Shown: positions 40,962 through 51,032, counted from the stretch's first letter. The stretch: 64,000 bases of DNA from Actinomycetes bacterium (GCA_023460935.1 JAEWOI010000045.1:98048-162047); one strand, 5' to 3'. Numbers and translations: made by a program. The notes: a model not told the origin generated them from the sequence alone.

Positions 40962-42204
40962 TGCGCGTACTGGTGGTCGGAGCCGGCGGGGTGGGCGACG
41001 CGGTCGCCCGGATCGCCGCGCGCCGCGACTTCTTCGAACTGATGGTGCTGGCCGACTACGACCCGGCAAGGGCCGAGCGAGCCGTGGCGGCCGCCGAGGC
41101 AGCCGGCGGCCGGGGACGGTTCGTCGCAGCCCGCGTGGACGCCTCCGACGCGTCGTCCGTTGCGGGGCTGGCCCGCGAGCACGGCATCACCCATGTGCTC
41201 AACGCCGTCGACCCCCGATTCGTGATTAGCGTGTTCAACGGGGCCTTCGCAGCCGGCGCCGACTACCTGGACATGGCGATGAGCCTCTCCCGCCCCCATC
41301 CGGAGCGGCCCTACAGCGAGGTGGGGGTGAAGCTCGGCGACGAGCAGTTCGAGCTGGCCGGGGCCTGGGAGGACGCCGGCCGGCTGGCGCTGGTCGGCAT
41401 GGGCGTGGAGCCGGGGCTCTCCGACGTGTTCGCCCGCTACGCCGCCGACCACCTGTTCAGCGAGATCGAGGAGCTCGGCACCCGCGACGGCGCCAACCTC
41501 GTGGTGCGCAACGACGCCGGCGAGGAGATCTTCGCGCCCAGCTTCTCGATCTGGACCACCATCGAGGAGTGCCTGAACCCGCCGGTGATCTACGAGCAGG
41601 GCAGGGGCTGGTACACCACGGCGCCGTTCAGTGAGCCGGAGGTGTTCGACTTCCCCGAGGGCATCGGCGGCGTGGAGTGCGTGAACGTGGAGCACGAGGA
41701 GGTGCTGCTGATGCCGCGCTGGCTGGACGCGAAGCGGGTCACCTTCAAGTACGGGCTCGGCGAGGAGTTCATCGGGGTGCTGAGGACGCTGCACGCCCTC
41801 GGCCTCGACCGCACCGACCCGGTGCGGGTGAAGGGAGTGGAGGTGTCCCCGCGCGACGTCGTGGCCGCCGTCCTGCCCGACCCGGCGACGATCGGCCCGC
41901 GGATGACCGGCAAGACTTGCGCCGGCCTGTACGTCACCGGGCTCGGCAAGGACGGCAACCCAAGGCGCACGTACCTCTACCACGTGGTCGACAACGAGGA
42001 GTCGATGGCCGCCTACGGCGCTCAGTGCGTGGTGTGGCAGACCGCGATCAACCCGGTGGTCGCCCTCGAGCTGCTGGCGACCGGATTGTGGTCGGGCACC
42101 GGGGTGCGGGGACCGGAGTCGTTCGACGCCGTCCCGTTCCTGGAGCTGCTGGCCGGACCGGCGCCGGTCGGCTACGGGTCGGCCTGGGGGATGGAGGACC
42201 GCTG

Positions 42205-42205
<1 letters not shown>
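40961..42205 (+). CDS. Saccharopine dehydrogenase-like oxidoreductase
   Basis: A 414-residue protein with an N-terminal Rossmann fold (VLVVGAGGVGDAVARIAARR, residues 3-22) and a C-terminal domain typical of the saccharopine/carboxynorspermidine/homospermidine dehydrogenase group (VGMGVEPGLSDVFARYAAD near residue 145). It is translated as part of the pot operon, between potC and gabT, both with one-base overlaps. A role in polyamine or diamine interconversion, or in cadaverine/lysine-type breakdown, is inferred from context only. No experimental function can be read from the sequence. Confidence 0.72.
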
Positions 42206-43530
<1,325 letters not shown>

Positions 43531-43540
43531 CCCCCGCCGC

Positions 43541-43613
43541 CACTTTGCGCCGCCAACCCCGACCTTGCGCCGCCTGGATGGGGCGCAAGGTCTGGTCAAC
43601 CGGCGCAGAGTGG
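43541..43613 (-). repeat. 73-bp quasi-palindromic repeat, copy C
   Basis: In reverse complement this matches copies A and B at 33062 and 33201 over all 73 bases with about 85 percent identity. It lies 10 bases after gabT and 58 bases before gabD. Confidence 0.82.
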
Positions 43614-43671
43614 GGACTCGCGGGTGGGGGTGCCCTCGGCAAGGGGTGGTGAGAAGGGAGAGGATGGGGGC

Positions 43672-45126
43672 ATGAAGCTGCCAGATTCGGTGCCGACGCA
43701 ACTGTTCATTGACGGCGAGTGGCGAGACGGTTCCGGTGGCGCCACCTTCGCAGTGGAAGACCCGGCCACGGGTGACGTCCTGGCGCAGGTGGCCGACGCG
43801 ACCGCCGAAGACGCCAGGGCAGCCCTCGACGCAGCCGTCGCGGCCCAGGAGGACTGGGCCCGGACCGCGCCGCGGAAGCGGGCCGAGATCCTGCGCGCCG
43901 GCTTCGAGGCCATCACCGCAAGGGCTGAGGAGTTCGCCACCGTGATGACCCTCGAGATGGGCAAGCCGCTGGCGGAGGCCCGGGGTGAGGTGGCCTACGG
44001 CGCGGAGTTCCTGCGCTGGTTCTCCGAGGAGGCGGTGCGTGCCTACGGCCGCTACTCCATTGCGCCGGACGGGGTGCAGCGGCTGCTCGTGACCAAGCGT
44101 CCGGTGGGGCCGTGCCTGCTGATCACGCCGTGGAACTTCCCCCTGGCGATGGCCACGCGGAAGAGTGCGCCCGCGCTGGCGGCCGGCTGCACGATGGTGA
44201 TCAAGCCGGCAGCGCTGACGCCGCTGACCACGCTGCTGTACGCGAAGGTGATGGCCGAGGCCGGGGTGCCGGCCGGGGTGCTGAACGTGGTTCCCACCAG
44301 CAGTTCCGCCGCGACCACCGAGCCGCTGTTCGCCGACCCGAGGCTGCGCAAGCTCTCCTTCACCGGCTCCACGGAGGTCGGCCGGGTGCTGCTGCGGCAG
44401 GCCTCGGAGAACGTGTTGCGCACCTCGATGGAACTGGGCGGCAACGCGCCGCTGCTGGTCTTCGCCGACGCCGACCTCGACGCTGCGGTGGAGGGCGCCT
44501 TCAACGCCAAGCTGCGCAACGGCGGGCAGGCGTGCACCGCGGCCAACCGGATCTACGCCGAGGCGCCGATCGCAGCGGAGTTCGCCGCCCGGCTCGCGCG
44601 GCGGATCGGCTCGGTGCAGGTCGGCCCGGGCGTGGCGGACGGCACCCAGCTCGGCCCGGTGATCGACGGTGGGGCAAGGGACCGGATCGACTCGCTCGTG
44701 CAGGACGCGGTGGGTGCAGGGGCGCGGGTGCTCACCGGCGGGGAGGCGCTGGCCCGTCCGGGCTACTTCTACGCCCCCACCGTGCTGTCGCAGGTACCTG
44801 CGCAGGCGCGGGTGATGACCGAGGAGATCTTCGGCCCGGTCGCGCCGGTGGCGTCCTTCGCCGACGAGGACGAGGCGGTGGCCCTGGCCAACGGCACCCC
44901 GTTCGGCCTGATCGCCTACGCCTTCACCTCGAACCTCGCCCGGGGCCTTCGCCTGGCCGAGCGCATCGAGACCGGCATGCTCGCGCTGAACTCCGGCGTG
45001 ATCTCCAACCCGGCCGCGCCGTTCGGCGGGGTCAAGCAGTCCGGCCTCGGCCGCGAAGGCAGCGCCGAGGGCATCGAGGAGTACCTGGAAACCGTCTACG
45101 TCGGCATCGCCGACCCCTTCGCCTGA
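43672..45126 (+). CDS. gabD: Succinate-semialdehyde dehydrogenase
   Basis: A 484-residue aldehyde dehydrogenase. ITPWNFPLAMATRKSAPALA, the glutamate of MELGGNAP (near residue 255) and the cysteine of GGQACTAANR (near residue 287) match the GabD/SSADH group. It would complete the conversion of GABA to succinate with NAD(P). The ATG at 43672 is preceded by GAGGAT ending six bases upstream, and by GGGAGAGG. The last 31 bases overlap the convergent spermidine-synthase-like gene. Confidence 0.87.
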   Translation: MKLPDSVPTQLFIDGEWRDGSGGATFAVEDPATGDVLAQVADATAEDARAALDAAVAAQEDWARTAPRKRAEILRAGFEAITARAEEFATVMTLEMGKPLAEARGEVAYGAEFLRWFSEEAVRAYGRYSIAPDGVQRLLVTKRPVGPCLLITPWNFPLAMATRKSAPALAAGCTMVIKPAALTPLTTLLYAKVMAEAGVPAGVLNVVPTSSSAATTEPLFADPRLRKLSFTGSTEVGRVLLRQASENVLRTSMELGGNAPLLVFADADLDAAVEGAFNAKLRNGGQACTAANRIYAEAPIAAEFAARLARRIGSVQVGPGVADGTQLGPVIDGGARDRIDSLVQDAVGAGARVLTGGEALARPGYFYAPTVLSQVPAQARVMTEEIFGPVAPVASFADEDEAVALANGTPFGLIAYAFTSNLARGLRLAERIETGMLALNSGVISNPAAPFGGVKQSGLGREGSAEGIEEYLETVYVGIADPFA

Positions 45127-45863
45127 GCCTTGCGGACTCCCGTGGCCGTGGGAAGGGCTTGTGGCTGGCGCGCTTCGGGACGCGTCGCCCTTCCCGGAGC
45201 CGCTCCTGCCGGAGCGCTGCGCGGTTGGCGGGCGCGGTAGAGGGCGTAGTCGAAGGTGCGGCCCTGTCGGGTGACCGGGACGGTGATCAGCTCTACCCCG
45301 CCGGCCACGCGGCGCAGGGTGATCTCCAGGTCCGGGCTCTCGGTCTCGCACCACACCACCAGCCGCCCGGAGGGGGTCAGCCGCTGCACGCAGCGGCGGA
45401 GGAACTGCTCGGTGTAGACCCGCTGGTTGTGGTCGTGGATCAGGAAGCTCGGCCCGTTGTCCACGTCGAGCAGGATCGCGTCCCACCCGGGGCCGGCCGT
45501 CTCGACAGCGTCGAACACGTCACCCGTGACCAGTCGCACCCGCGGGTCAGCGGCCACCCGGCCCAGCTGCCCGGTCAGGCAGCGCTCGGCCCACTCGACC
45601 AGGGGAGCGGCGAGTTCGGCAACCAGCACCTCGGTGGCGCCGGCGTCCAGCAACCGGGCCACGGTATAGCCCAGGCCGAGCCCGCCGACCAGCACCCGCC
45701 CCGGCGGCTGGCCGGCCGCGTCGGCGAGCGCCAGTTCCGAGGCCACCTCGACGCTGTCCATCGCGAACACTCCGTTGACGATCAGCTCCACCGCTTCGCC
45801 ACGACGGCGCAGGACAATCTCGCCGGCGGGGGTGTCGGCCCGCCCCAGCACCACGGGTTCCAC
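45096..45863 (-). CDS. Spermidine synthase-like protein (Rossmann methyltransferase fold)
   Basis: A 255-residue protein with an AdoMet/decarboxylated-AdoMet type fold: GRVLVGGLGLGYTVARLL near residue 70, VLVAELAAPLVEWAE, then DAILLDVDNGPSFLIHD. True polyamine synthases have an active-site DGDH-type pair, and here the corresponding region reads NGPSF, so aminopropyl transfer is doubtful. The GTG start at 45863 lies three bases after the DUF1697 stop. The C-terminal 40 residues, basic and proline/alanine-rich, overlap gabD. Neighbouring polyamine genes may be coincidental. Confidence 0.68.
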   Translation of the reverse strand: MEPVVLGRADTPAGEIVLRRRGEAVELIVNGVFAMDSVEVASELALADAAGQPPGRVLVGGLGLGYTVARLLDAGATEVLVAELAAPLVEWAERCLTGQLGRVAADPRVRLVTGDVFDAVETAGPGWDAILLDVDNGPSFLIHDHNQRVYTEQFLRRCVQRLTPSGRLVVWCETESPDLEITLRRVAGGVELITVPVTRQGRTFDYALYRARQPRSAPAGAAPGRATRPEARQPQALPTATGVRKAQAKGSAMPT

Positions 45864-45865
45864 GG

Positions 45866-46405
45866 TCAGCCGGCGAGCCGGTCGATGATCCGCTGCACCG
45901 TCCGGGGGGTGCGGGACGTGTTCTCCTTGCCGAAGGTGCGTTCGATCCACCCCATCACGTCCAGCGAGCTGGCCACCGTGGTGTCGGTGAGGCTGAACAG
46001 GGCGCCGTGCCGGTAGCCGTCGACGGTGAACGAACCGTTCTCCGGGCGGTGGGGGAGTTCGACGCCCAGCTCCACCGGGTGCTTGAAGAAGGTCACCAGC
46101 TGGTAGGTGCTCGGGCCGTGGGGCTGGGCGGCGAACGGGCTGCCGGCCAGCACCTCGACGAGCTGGTCCCGGCTGCGCACGACGGTGGTGGCGGTGAAGC
46201 CGCGCAGCTGCGGCCAGGCGGCCTCGATGCGGTCGCCGAGTTCTTCGGTGTCGGTCGAGTCGTCCTCGAACAGCACGTTGCCGCTGGAGATCACCGAGCG
46301 GACGTTGCCGAAGCCGAGTTCGGTGAGCACCCCGCGCAGGCTCTCATTGGACTTGCGCGGATCTCCCGGACCGATGCCCCGGACCAGCGCGACGTAGCTG
46401 GGCAT
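45866..46405 (-). CDS. DUF1697 family protein
   Basis: A 179-residue protein. The N-terminus SYVALVRGIGPGDPRKSNES aligns with the DUF1697 start, although the usual LLRGINVGG is altered. LTELGFGNVRSVISSGNVLFE is well conserved. The C-terminus ends ERTFGKENTSRTPRTVQRI, also typical. The function is unknown. The ATG lies six bases after TACGCT (46412-46417, minus strand). It is upstream of, and probably co-transcribed with, the spermidine-synthase-like gene. Confidence 0.78.
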   Translation of the reverse strand: MPSYVALVRGIGPGDPRKSNESLRGVLTELGFGNVRSVISSGNVLFEDDSTDTEELGDRIEAAWPQLRGFTATTVVRSRDQLVEVLAGSPFAAQPHGPSTYQLVTFFKHPVELGVELPHRPENGSFTVDGYRHGALFSLTDTTVASSLDVMGWIERTFGKENTSRTPRTVQRIIDRLAG

Positions 46406-46411
46406 GGCGGC

Positions 46412-46417
46412 AGCGTA
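46412..46417 (-). promoter_or_regulatory. -10 hexamer TACGCT for the DUF1697 gene
   Basis: It ends six bases before the ATG on the minus strand; leaderless expression expected. Confidence 0.45.
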
Positions 46418-46533
46418 GGCACGGTTGGCCGGCGTTGGCGAGACGGGTGCCGGAAGTGCTGCGAGGGGGTTCCGCACCGCCCGGACGCCGCCCTAGGCTC
46501 GCCGGAAACCGGTTCGGCGAGACGGAGGCGCAG

Positions 46534-48414
46534 ATGGCCGACCTCAGCGGCGAGGTGTTCTACCCCGACCCCAGCTACGGTTCGCTGGCCGAGGACCAGG
46601 CGCTGCGGGAAGCGGCAGCCGCCGACCCCGTCGGCTTCTGGGCCGACCGGGCAGCAGAGCTGGAGTGGTACCGGCCTTGGGACAAGGTGCTCGACGACTC
46701 CAACGCCCCGTTCTACAAATGGTTCACCGGCGCCCGGACGAACATCGTCCACAACTGCATCGACCGCCACCTCTCGGGGCCGTACAAGAACAAGCTGGCC
46801 CTGATCTGGGTGGGGGAGAACGGCACCGACTACCAGACGTTCAGCTACTTCAGCCTCAACCGCGAGGTGACGAAGATGGCCAACGTCTTCAAGGCGATGG
46901 GCGTGGGCAAGGGCGACAAGGTGACGATCTACCTGCCGCGCATCCCCGAGGTGGTGTTCGCCATGCTGGCCTGCGCCAAGCTCGGCGCGGTGCACTCGGT
47001 GATCTTCGCCGGCTTCTCCGCCGACGCGCTCTCGGACCGCATCGACGACTCCGAATCGAAGCTGGTGGTGACCGCCGACGGGTCCTGGGTCAACGGCGGC
47101 ATCTTCAAGCTCAAGGACATCGTGGACGAGGCCATCCGGTTCTCCCCATCGGTGGAGAACGTGATCGTGGTGCGCCGCACCGGCCACGAGGTGACGATGG
47201 ACCCGCTGCGCGACCACTGGTACCACGACCTGACCGCGCTGCCGATCGCCAACGGACCCTGCCCCACGGAGGAGCTGGACGCCGAGGACCCGCTGTACAT
47301 CCTCTACACCTCAGGCTCCACCGGGAAGCCGAAGGCGATCCTGCACACCCACGGCGGGTACATGGTGGGCACGTATACGACGTTGAAGTACACCTTCGAC
47401 ATCCGGGACGAGGACCGCTGGTGGTGCACGGCCGACCCGGGCTGGGTGACCGGCCACTCCTACGTGGTGTACGGGCCACTGCTGTGCGGGGCGACGACGT
47501 TCATGTTCGAGGGCGGGCCCACCTATCCCTACCCCAACCGGTGGTGGCAGCTGATCGAGTACTACGGCATCACCACCTTCTACACCGCACCGACCGCCAT
47601 CCGGTCGCTGATGCGGTTCGGCGAGGCCTGGCCGAACCGCCACGACCTGTCCTCGCTGCGCCTGCTCGGCTCGGTTGGGGAGCCGATCAACCCCGAGGCC
47701 TGGCAGTGGTTCCACCGCGTGATCGGCAAGGAGCGCTGCCCGATCATGGACACCTGGTGGCAGACCGAGACCGGCATGTTCCAGATCTGTCCCACCCCTG
47801 CGATGCCGCTGAAGCCGGGGTCGGCGGGCAAGCCGTTCTTCGGTCAGGAAGCGGAGATCGTCGACGAGGCCGGCACGCCGGTGGCTGACGGCGAGGAGGG
47901 GTTCCTGGTACTGAAGAACCCCTGGCCGGCGATGGCCCGCACGCTCTACGGCGACGACCAGCGGTTCCTGGACACCTATTGGTCGAAGTACCCCGGGCGC
48001 TACCTCGCCGGGGACTCGGCGCGGCGCGACGCCGACGGCTACTTCTGGGTGATCGGCCGCACCGACGACGTGATCAAGGTCTCCGGGCACCGTCTCGGCA
48101 CAGCGGAGGTCGAGTCGGCGCTGGTGTCGCACCCGGCGGTGGCCGAAGCTGCAGCGATCGGGCTGCCGCACGAGGTGAAGGGCAACGCCATCCACGCCTT
48201 CGTGGTGCTCCGGGTGGGGCAGGAAGGCAGCCAGGACCTGGCCGAGGAGCTGCGCAAGCACGTCGCCACCCACCTGTCGCCGATCGCCAAGCCCGACCAC
48301 ATCGACTTCGCAGAGAAGCTGCCCAAGACCCGCTCGGGCAAGATCATGCGGCGGGTGCTGAAGGCGCGGGCCCTCGGGCAGGACGAGGGCGACCTCACCA
48401 CCCTGGAGGAGTGA
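46534..48414 (+). CDS. Acetyl-CoA synthetase-type acyl-CoA ligase
   Basis: A 626-residue adenylate-forming ligase that activates acetate (or propionate) to its CoA ester. The AMP-binding signature ILYTSGSTGKPKAILHTHGG lies near residue 255. DTWWQTETGMFQICPTP is typical of acetyl-CoA synthetases, and the C-terminal TRSGKIMRRVLK contains the lysine that is reversibly acylated for control. The N-terminus (WYRPWDKVLDDSNAPFYKWF) fits the ACS subfamily. GGAGG lies seven bases before the ATG, and a TAGGCT at 46494-46499 could be the -10 box. Acetate versus propionate preference is not resolved. Confidence 0.87.
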   Translation: MADLSGEVFYPDPSYGSLAEDQALREAAAADPVGFWADRAAELEWYRPWDKVLDDSNAPFYKWFTGARTNIVHNCIDRHLSGPYKNKLALIWVGENGTDYQTFSYFSLNREVTKMANVFKAMGVGKGDKVTIYLPRIPEVVFAMLACAKLGAVHSVIFAGFSADALSDRIDDSESKLVVTADGSWVNGGIFKLKDIVDEAIRFSPSVENVIVVRRTGHEVTMDPLRDHWYHDLTALPIANGPCPTEELDAEDPLYILYTSGSTGKPKAILHTHGGYMVGTYTTLKYTFDIRDEDRWWCTADPGWVTGHSYVVYGPLLCGATTFMFEGGPTYPYPNRWWQLIEYYGITTFYTAPTAIRSLMRFGEAWPNRHDLSSLRLLGSVGEPINPEAWQWFHRVIGKERCPIMDTWWQTETGMFQICPTPAMPLKPGSAGKPFFGQEAEIVDEAGTPVADGEEGFLVLKNPWPAMARTLYGDDQRFLDTYWSKYPGRYLAGDSARRDADGYFWVIGRTDDVIKVSGHRLGTAEVESALVSHPAVAEAAAIGLPHEVKGNAIHAFVVLRVGQEGSQDLAEELRKHVATHLSPIAKPDHIDFAEKLPKTRSGKIMRRVLKARALGQDEGDLTTLEE

Positions 48415-48423
48415 GGCCCGGGG

Positions 48424-48429
48424 TAGCCT
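48424..48429 (+). promoter_or_regulatory. -10 hexamer TAGCCT for the ABM gene
   Basis: It ends seven bases before the ATG at 48437, starting ten bases after the preceding stop. Confidence 0.5.
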
Positions 48430-48436
48430 GCGAGCC

Positions 48437-48739
48437 ATGACCTTCGCCAACGTCGGAACCCTCGGCGCCGTGCCGGGCAAGCGGGACGAACTGGTGCGCC
48501 ACCTCACCCGGCGCAGCGCTGCCCTGGCCGAAGTGGGCTGCCTGCTGTACGAGGTGGGCGTCAGCCCGGACGCGCCGGACACCGTCTTCGTCGTGGAGCT
48601 TTGGCGCGACCAGGCGGCGCACCGGGCCTCACTGGACCTGCCGGAGGTGCAAGCTGCCATCGCCGCGGCCCGGCCACTGCTGAGCGGCGAGTTCGGCGGC
48701 TTCACCTTCGACGTGGTGGGATCGCCGCTGCGCGACTGA
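48437..48739 (+). CDS. Antibiotic biosynthesis monooxygenase (ABM) domain protein
   Basis: A 100-residue single-domain protein of the dimeric alpha/beta-barrel type. AVPGKRDELVRHLTRRSA and CLLYEVGVSPDAPDTVFVVELWRDQAAHRAS are the typical helix and strand pairs of the ABM/YgiN family, members of which act as quinol or polyketide monooxygenases or haem-related enzymes. Substrate unknown. It directly follows the acetyl-CoA synthetase gene but likely has its own promoter. Confidence 0.82.
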   Translation: MTFANVGTLGAVPGKRDELVRHLTRRSAALAEVGCLLYEVGVSPDAPDTVFVVELWRDQAAHRASLDLPEVQAAIAAARPLLSGEFGGFTFDVVGSPLRD

Positions 48740-48855
48740 CCGTCCGCCGCGATCCGGCAGGGAACCGGTCGGCCCTGCTGCCGCGCAGGCGCCGGGCTCT
48801 CGACGGGAGGTCCGGGGTGGAGCAGACTGGTCGCTTCGATCCGAGGAGGACCGCG

Positions 48856-49284
48856 ATGGCAGTGCTCAACCCCTACCTGTCGTTCCGCGGCAACGCCCGC
48901 GAGGCGATGGAGTTCTACGAGTCGGTCTTCGGCGGGGAGCTGACCCTCTCCACGTTCGCCGACTTCAGCATGCCCGACGTCGGGCCCGAGGAGGCCGATC
49001 AGATCATGCACGGCCAGCTCACCACGCCGGCCGGTTTCACGCTGATGGGCGCCGACACCCCGGCCAGCATGGCGCTGCGGGAGGGCAGTTCGATCACGAT
49101 CTCCCTCAGCGGCGACGAGACCGAGGAGCTGCGGGGCTACTGGGACAAGCTCGCCGAGGGCGGGCAGGTGACGATGCCGCTCGAGGCCGCCCCGTGGGGC
49201 GACTGGTTCGGTCAGCTCACCGACCGCTTCGGAATCGACTGGATGATGAACATCGCCGGCGCCCAGCCGTCCGCCCAGGGCTGA
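48856..49284 (+). CDS. VOC superfamily protein, PhnB-like
   Basis: A 142-residue glyoxalase/bleomycin-resistance-fold protein. LNPYLSFRGNAREAMEFYESVFGG is the standard start of the PhnB-like subgroup, and WDKLAEGGQVTMPLEAAPWGDWFG the standard end. Function in this subgroup is not known; DNA-binding or metal-dependent roles have been proposed. The ATG follows GAGGAGG at six to seven bases. Confidence 0.85.
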   Translation: MAVLNPYLSFRGNAREAMEFYESVFGGELTLSTFADFSMPDVGPEEADQIMHGQLTTPAGFTLMGADTPASMALREGSSITISLSGDETEELRGYWDKLAEGGQVTMPLEAAPWGDWFGQLTDRFGIDWMMNIAGAQPSAQG

Positions 49285-49305
49285 GCCGCGCGCGGACGCC
49301 AGTGG

Positions 49306-49515
49306 TCACTGCCCGCCGTCCGCCTTCGGTCGGGCCGCCTCGATCTTCGCCTTCGCTCCGTCCAGCCAGGTCTGGCACACCTTCGCCAGCTGCTCGCCGC
49401 GCTCCCACAGCGCCATCGACTCCGAGAGTGGGACGTTGCCGCTCTCCAGCTGCCGGACGATCTCGACCAGCTGGTCGCGGGCGGCTTCGTAGCTGAGTTC
49501 GGGCTGGTCGCTCAA
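49306..49515 (-). CDS. xseB: Exodeoxyribonuclease VII small subunit
   Basis: A 69-residue, largely helical protein with LSYEAARDQLVEIVRQLESG and SMALWERGEQLAKVCQTWLDGA, the two conserved helices of XseB. It stabilises the XseA nuclease. The start is a TTG that overlaps the xseA stop (TTGA) and follows AAGGAG at five bases; no ATG or GTG is available in frame. The gene order xseA-xseB matches Rv1108c-Rv1107c. Confidence 0.9.
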   Translation of the reverse strand: MSDQPELSYEAARDQLVEIVRQLESGNVPLSESMALWERGEQLAKVCQTWLDGAKAKIEAARPKADGGQ

Positions 49516-50735
49516 GGCTGCTCCTTCGGTTCGACTGCTGTGACGTTGAGGCCGAGCCGGCCGTCGGCCAGCGTCGCGGTGAGGGCTGCGCCGGGCCCGG
49601 TGTCGGTTGTGCTGGCCACCGTGCCGCCGTCCGCGTCGGCCAGGATCGCGTAGCCCCGCTGCAGGGTGGCCCGCGGCGACAGGGCCCGGATGCGTTCGAT
49701 GGTGTGGGTGAGCCCCACAGCCTCCTCGCGGAGCCGGCCACCGACCGCCCGCCGCAGCCGCTCGTGGACGGTGTGCAGGCGTTCGCCATGGCCGGCGAGG
49801 GAGGCGGTCGGGTCGAGCAGCACGGGACGGCTGCGCAGCTCGGCCAGCCGGCGTTCCTCCTGGCCCACTCGCGCCGCCACCGCCTGGCGGACGCGGGTGA
49901 TTGCTGCCGTGACCTGCTGCGCCTCCGCAGCTGCGTCCGGCACCACCCGCTTGGCCGCGTCGGTGGGGGTGGAGGCGCGCACGTCCGCGACCAGGTCGAG
50001 GATCGGGGTGTCGGACTCGTGGCCGATCGCACTCACCACCGGCGTCCGGCAGGCGAACACGGCCCGGGCCAGGGCCTCGTCGCTGAACGGCAGCAGGTCC
50101 TCCAGCGAACCGCCGCCGCGGGCGACGATGATCACGTCCACCTCGGGCTGCTGGTCGAGTGCCCGGATGGCGTCGATCAACTGCTCCACCGCCTGCTGCC
50201 CCTGCACCAGCGCATGCCGCACCTCGACCACCGCGGCCGGCCAGCGCCGCCGCACGTTCTCCAGGACGTCGCGCTCGGCGGCGCTCCGGGCACCCGTGAC
50301 CAGGCCGATCCGGCGCGGCAGGAAGGGCAGGCGCCGTTTGCGTGCGGGGTCGAACAGTCCCTCGGCCTGCAGCATTCGCTTGCGCTGCTCGACGGCTGCG
50401 AGCAGCCGGCCCTCCCCGGACGGCCGCAGCTCGCTGCACTGGAAGGTGAGGTCGCCGGACTTGCTCCACACGGTAGGACGCACCCGCGCCGCCACCACGG
50501 TGCCCTCCGTGATCGGGCCGGCGGCGTCCAGCACGGCCAGCGAGGTGGATACCGTGACCGACACCTCGGCCAGGGTGTCCCGCAGCGTGAGGAACTGGGT
50601 GACACCGGCGCGGCGCTTGATCTCGATCAGCTGGCCCTCGACCCACACCTCCCCGAGCCGCTCGACCCAGTTCTTGGTGGCGTTCACCACAACGCGCAGC
50701 GGCTGCGGCTGCTCCGGTGAACTGGTCAACGCCAT
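49512..50735 (-). CDS. xseA: Exodeoxyribonuclease VII large subunit
   Basis: A 407-residue nuclease subunit that degrades single-stranded DNA to short fragments. The N-terminal OB fold (VEGQLIEIKRRAGVTQFLTL) is followed by the catalytic domain (ARGGGSLEDLLPFSDEALARA near residue 205 and GHESDTPILDLVADVRASTP), then a coiled-coil region and a C-terminal GYAIL block. The ATG is preceded at six bases by TAGCCT (50742-50747, minus strand). It is divergent from ispH. Confidence 0.93.
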   Translation of the reverse strand: MALTSSPEQPQPLRVVVNATKNWVERLGEVWVEGQLIEIKRRAGVTQFLTLRDTLAEVSVTVSTSLAVLDAAGPITEGTVVAARVRPTVWSKSGDLTFQCSELRPSGEGRLLAAVEQRKRMLQAEGLFDPARKRRLPFLPRRIGLVTGARSAAERDVLENVRRRWPAAVVEVRHALVQGQQAVEQLIDAIRALDQQPEVDVIIVARGGGSLEDLLPFSDEALARAVFACRTPVVSAIGHESDTPILDLVADVRASTPTDAAKRVVPDAAAEAQQVTAAITRVRQAVAARVGQEERRLAELRSRPVLLDPTASLAGHGERLHTVHERLRRAVGGRLREEAVGLTHTIERIRALSPRATLQRGYAILADADGGTVASTTDTGPGAALTATLADGRLGLNVTAVEPKEQP

Positions 50736-50741
50736 ACCGGC

Positions 50742-50747
50742 AGGCTA
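50742..50747 (-). promoter_or_regulatory. -10 hexamer TAGCCT for xseA
   Basis: It ends six bases before the xseA ATG on the minus strand. Confidence 0.5.
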
Positions 50748-50828
50748 GCGGGACCGGCGCACCGCGGGCGGTTCCCAGCGCGCCTGGTGGTGGTGGGGCG
50801 CGGTTCTGGTCCGCCAGGGTCCGCCCCG

Positions 50829-50936
50829 CTTCGCTACGCCAACTCCCCTTCGCTACACCAACTCCCCTTCGCTACGCGAATACGCGTAGCGAAGGACAAC
50901 TACAGGTAGCGAAGGGAACTACCCGTAGCGAAGCGC
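50829..50936. repeat. TTCGCTACG repeat array: three direct, three inverted
   Basis: CTTCGCTAC recurs with about 19-base spacing at 50829, 50848 and 50867, then its reverse complement GTAGCGAAG follows three times (from 50886, 50906 and 50925). The centre is a perfect 13-bp hairpin, 50866-50878 with 50883-50895, around AATA. The whole array can fold as one large imperfect hairpin. It lies in the divergent xseA-ispH gap. Confidence 0.85.
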
Positions 50937-50964
50937 GGCCCTCGGAGGGCGGGTGGGGGCGTTC

Positions 50965-51021
50965 GGAACCGTCCCCGGCGTGCAAGGAACCGTCCCCGGT
51001 GCGCCAGGAACCGTCCCCCGG
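50965..51021 (-). repeat. GGGGACGGTTCC repeats, three copies at 21-base period
   Basis: GGAACCGTCCCCGG occurs at 50965-50978, 50986-50999 and, with one extra C, 51007-51021. This is the same word found in the gaps at 27049 and 28826. The last copy ends 24 bases before the ispH start and overlaps the expected -35 region. Confidence 0.85.
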
Positions 51022-51032
51022 CGGGGCCCACG

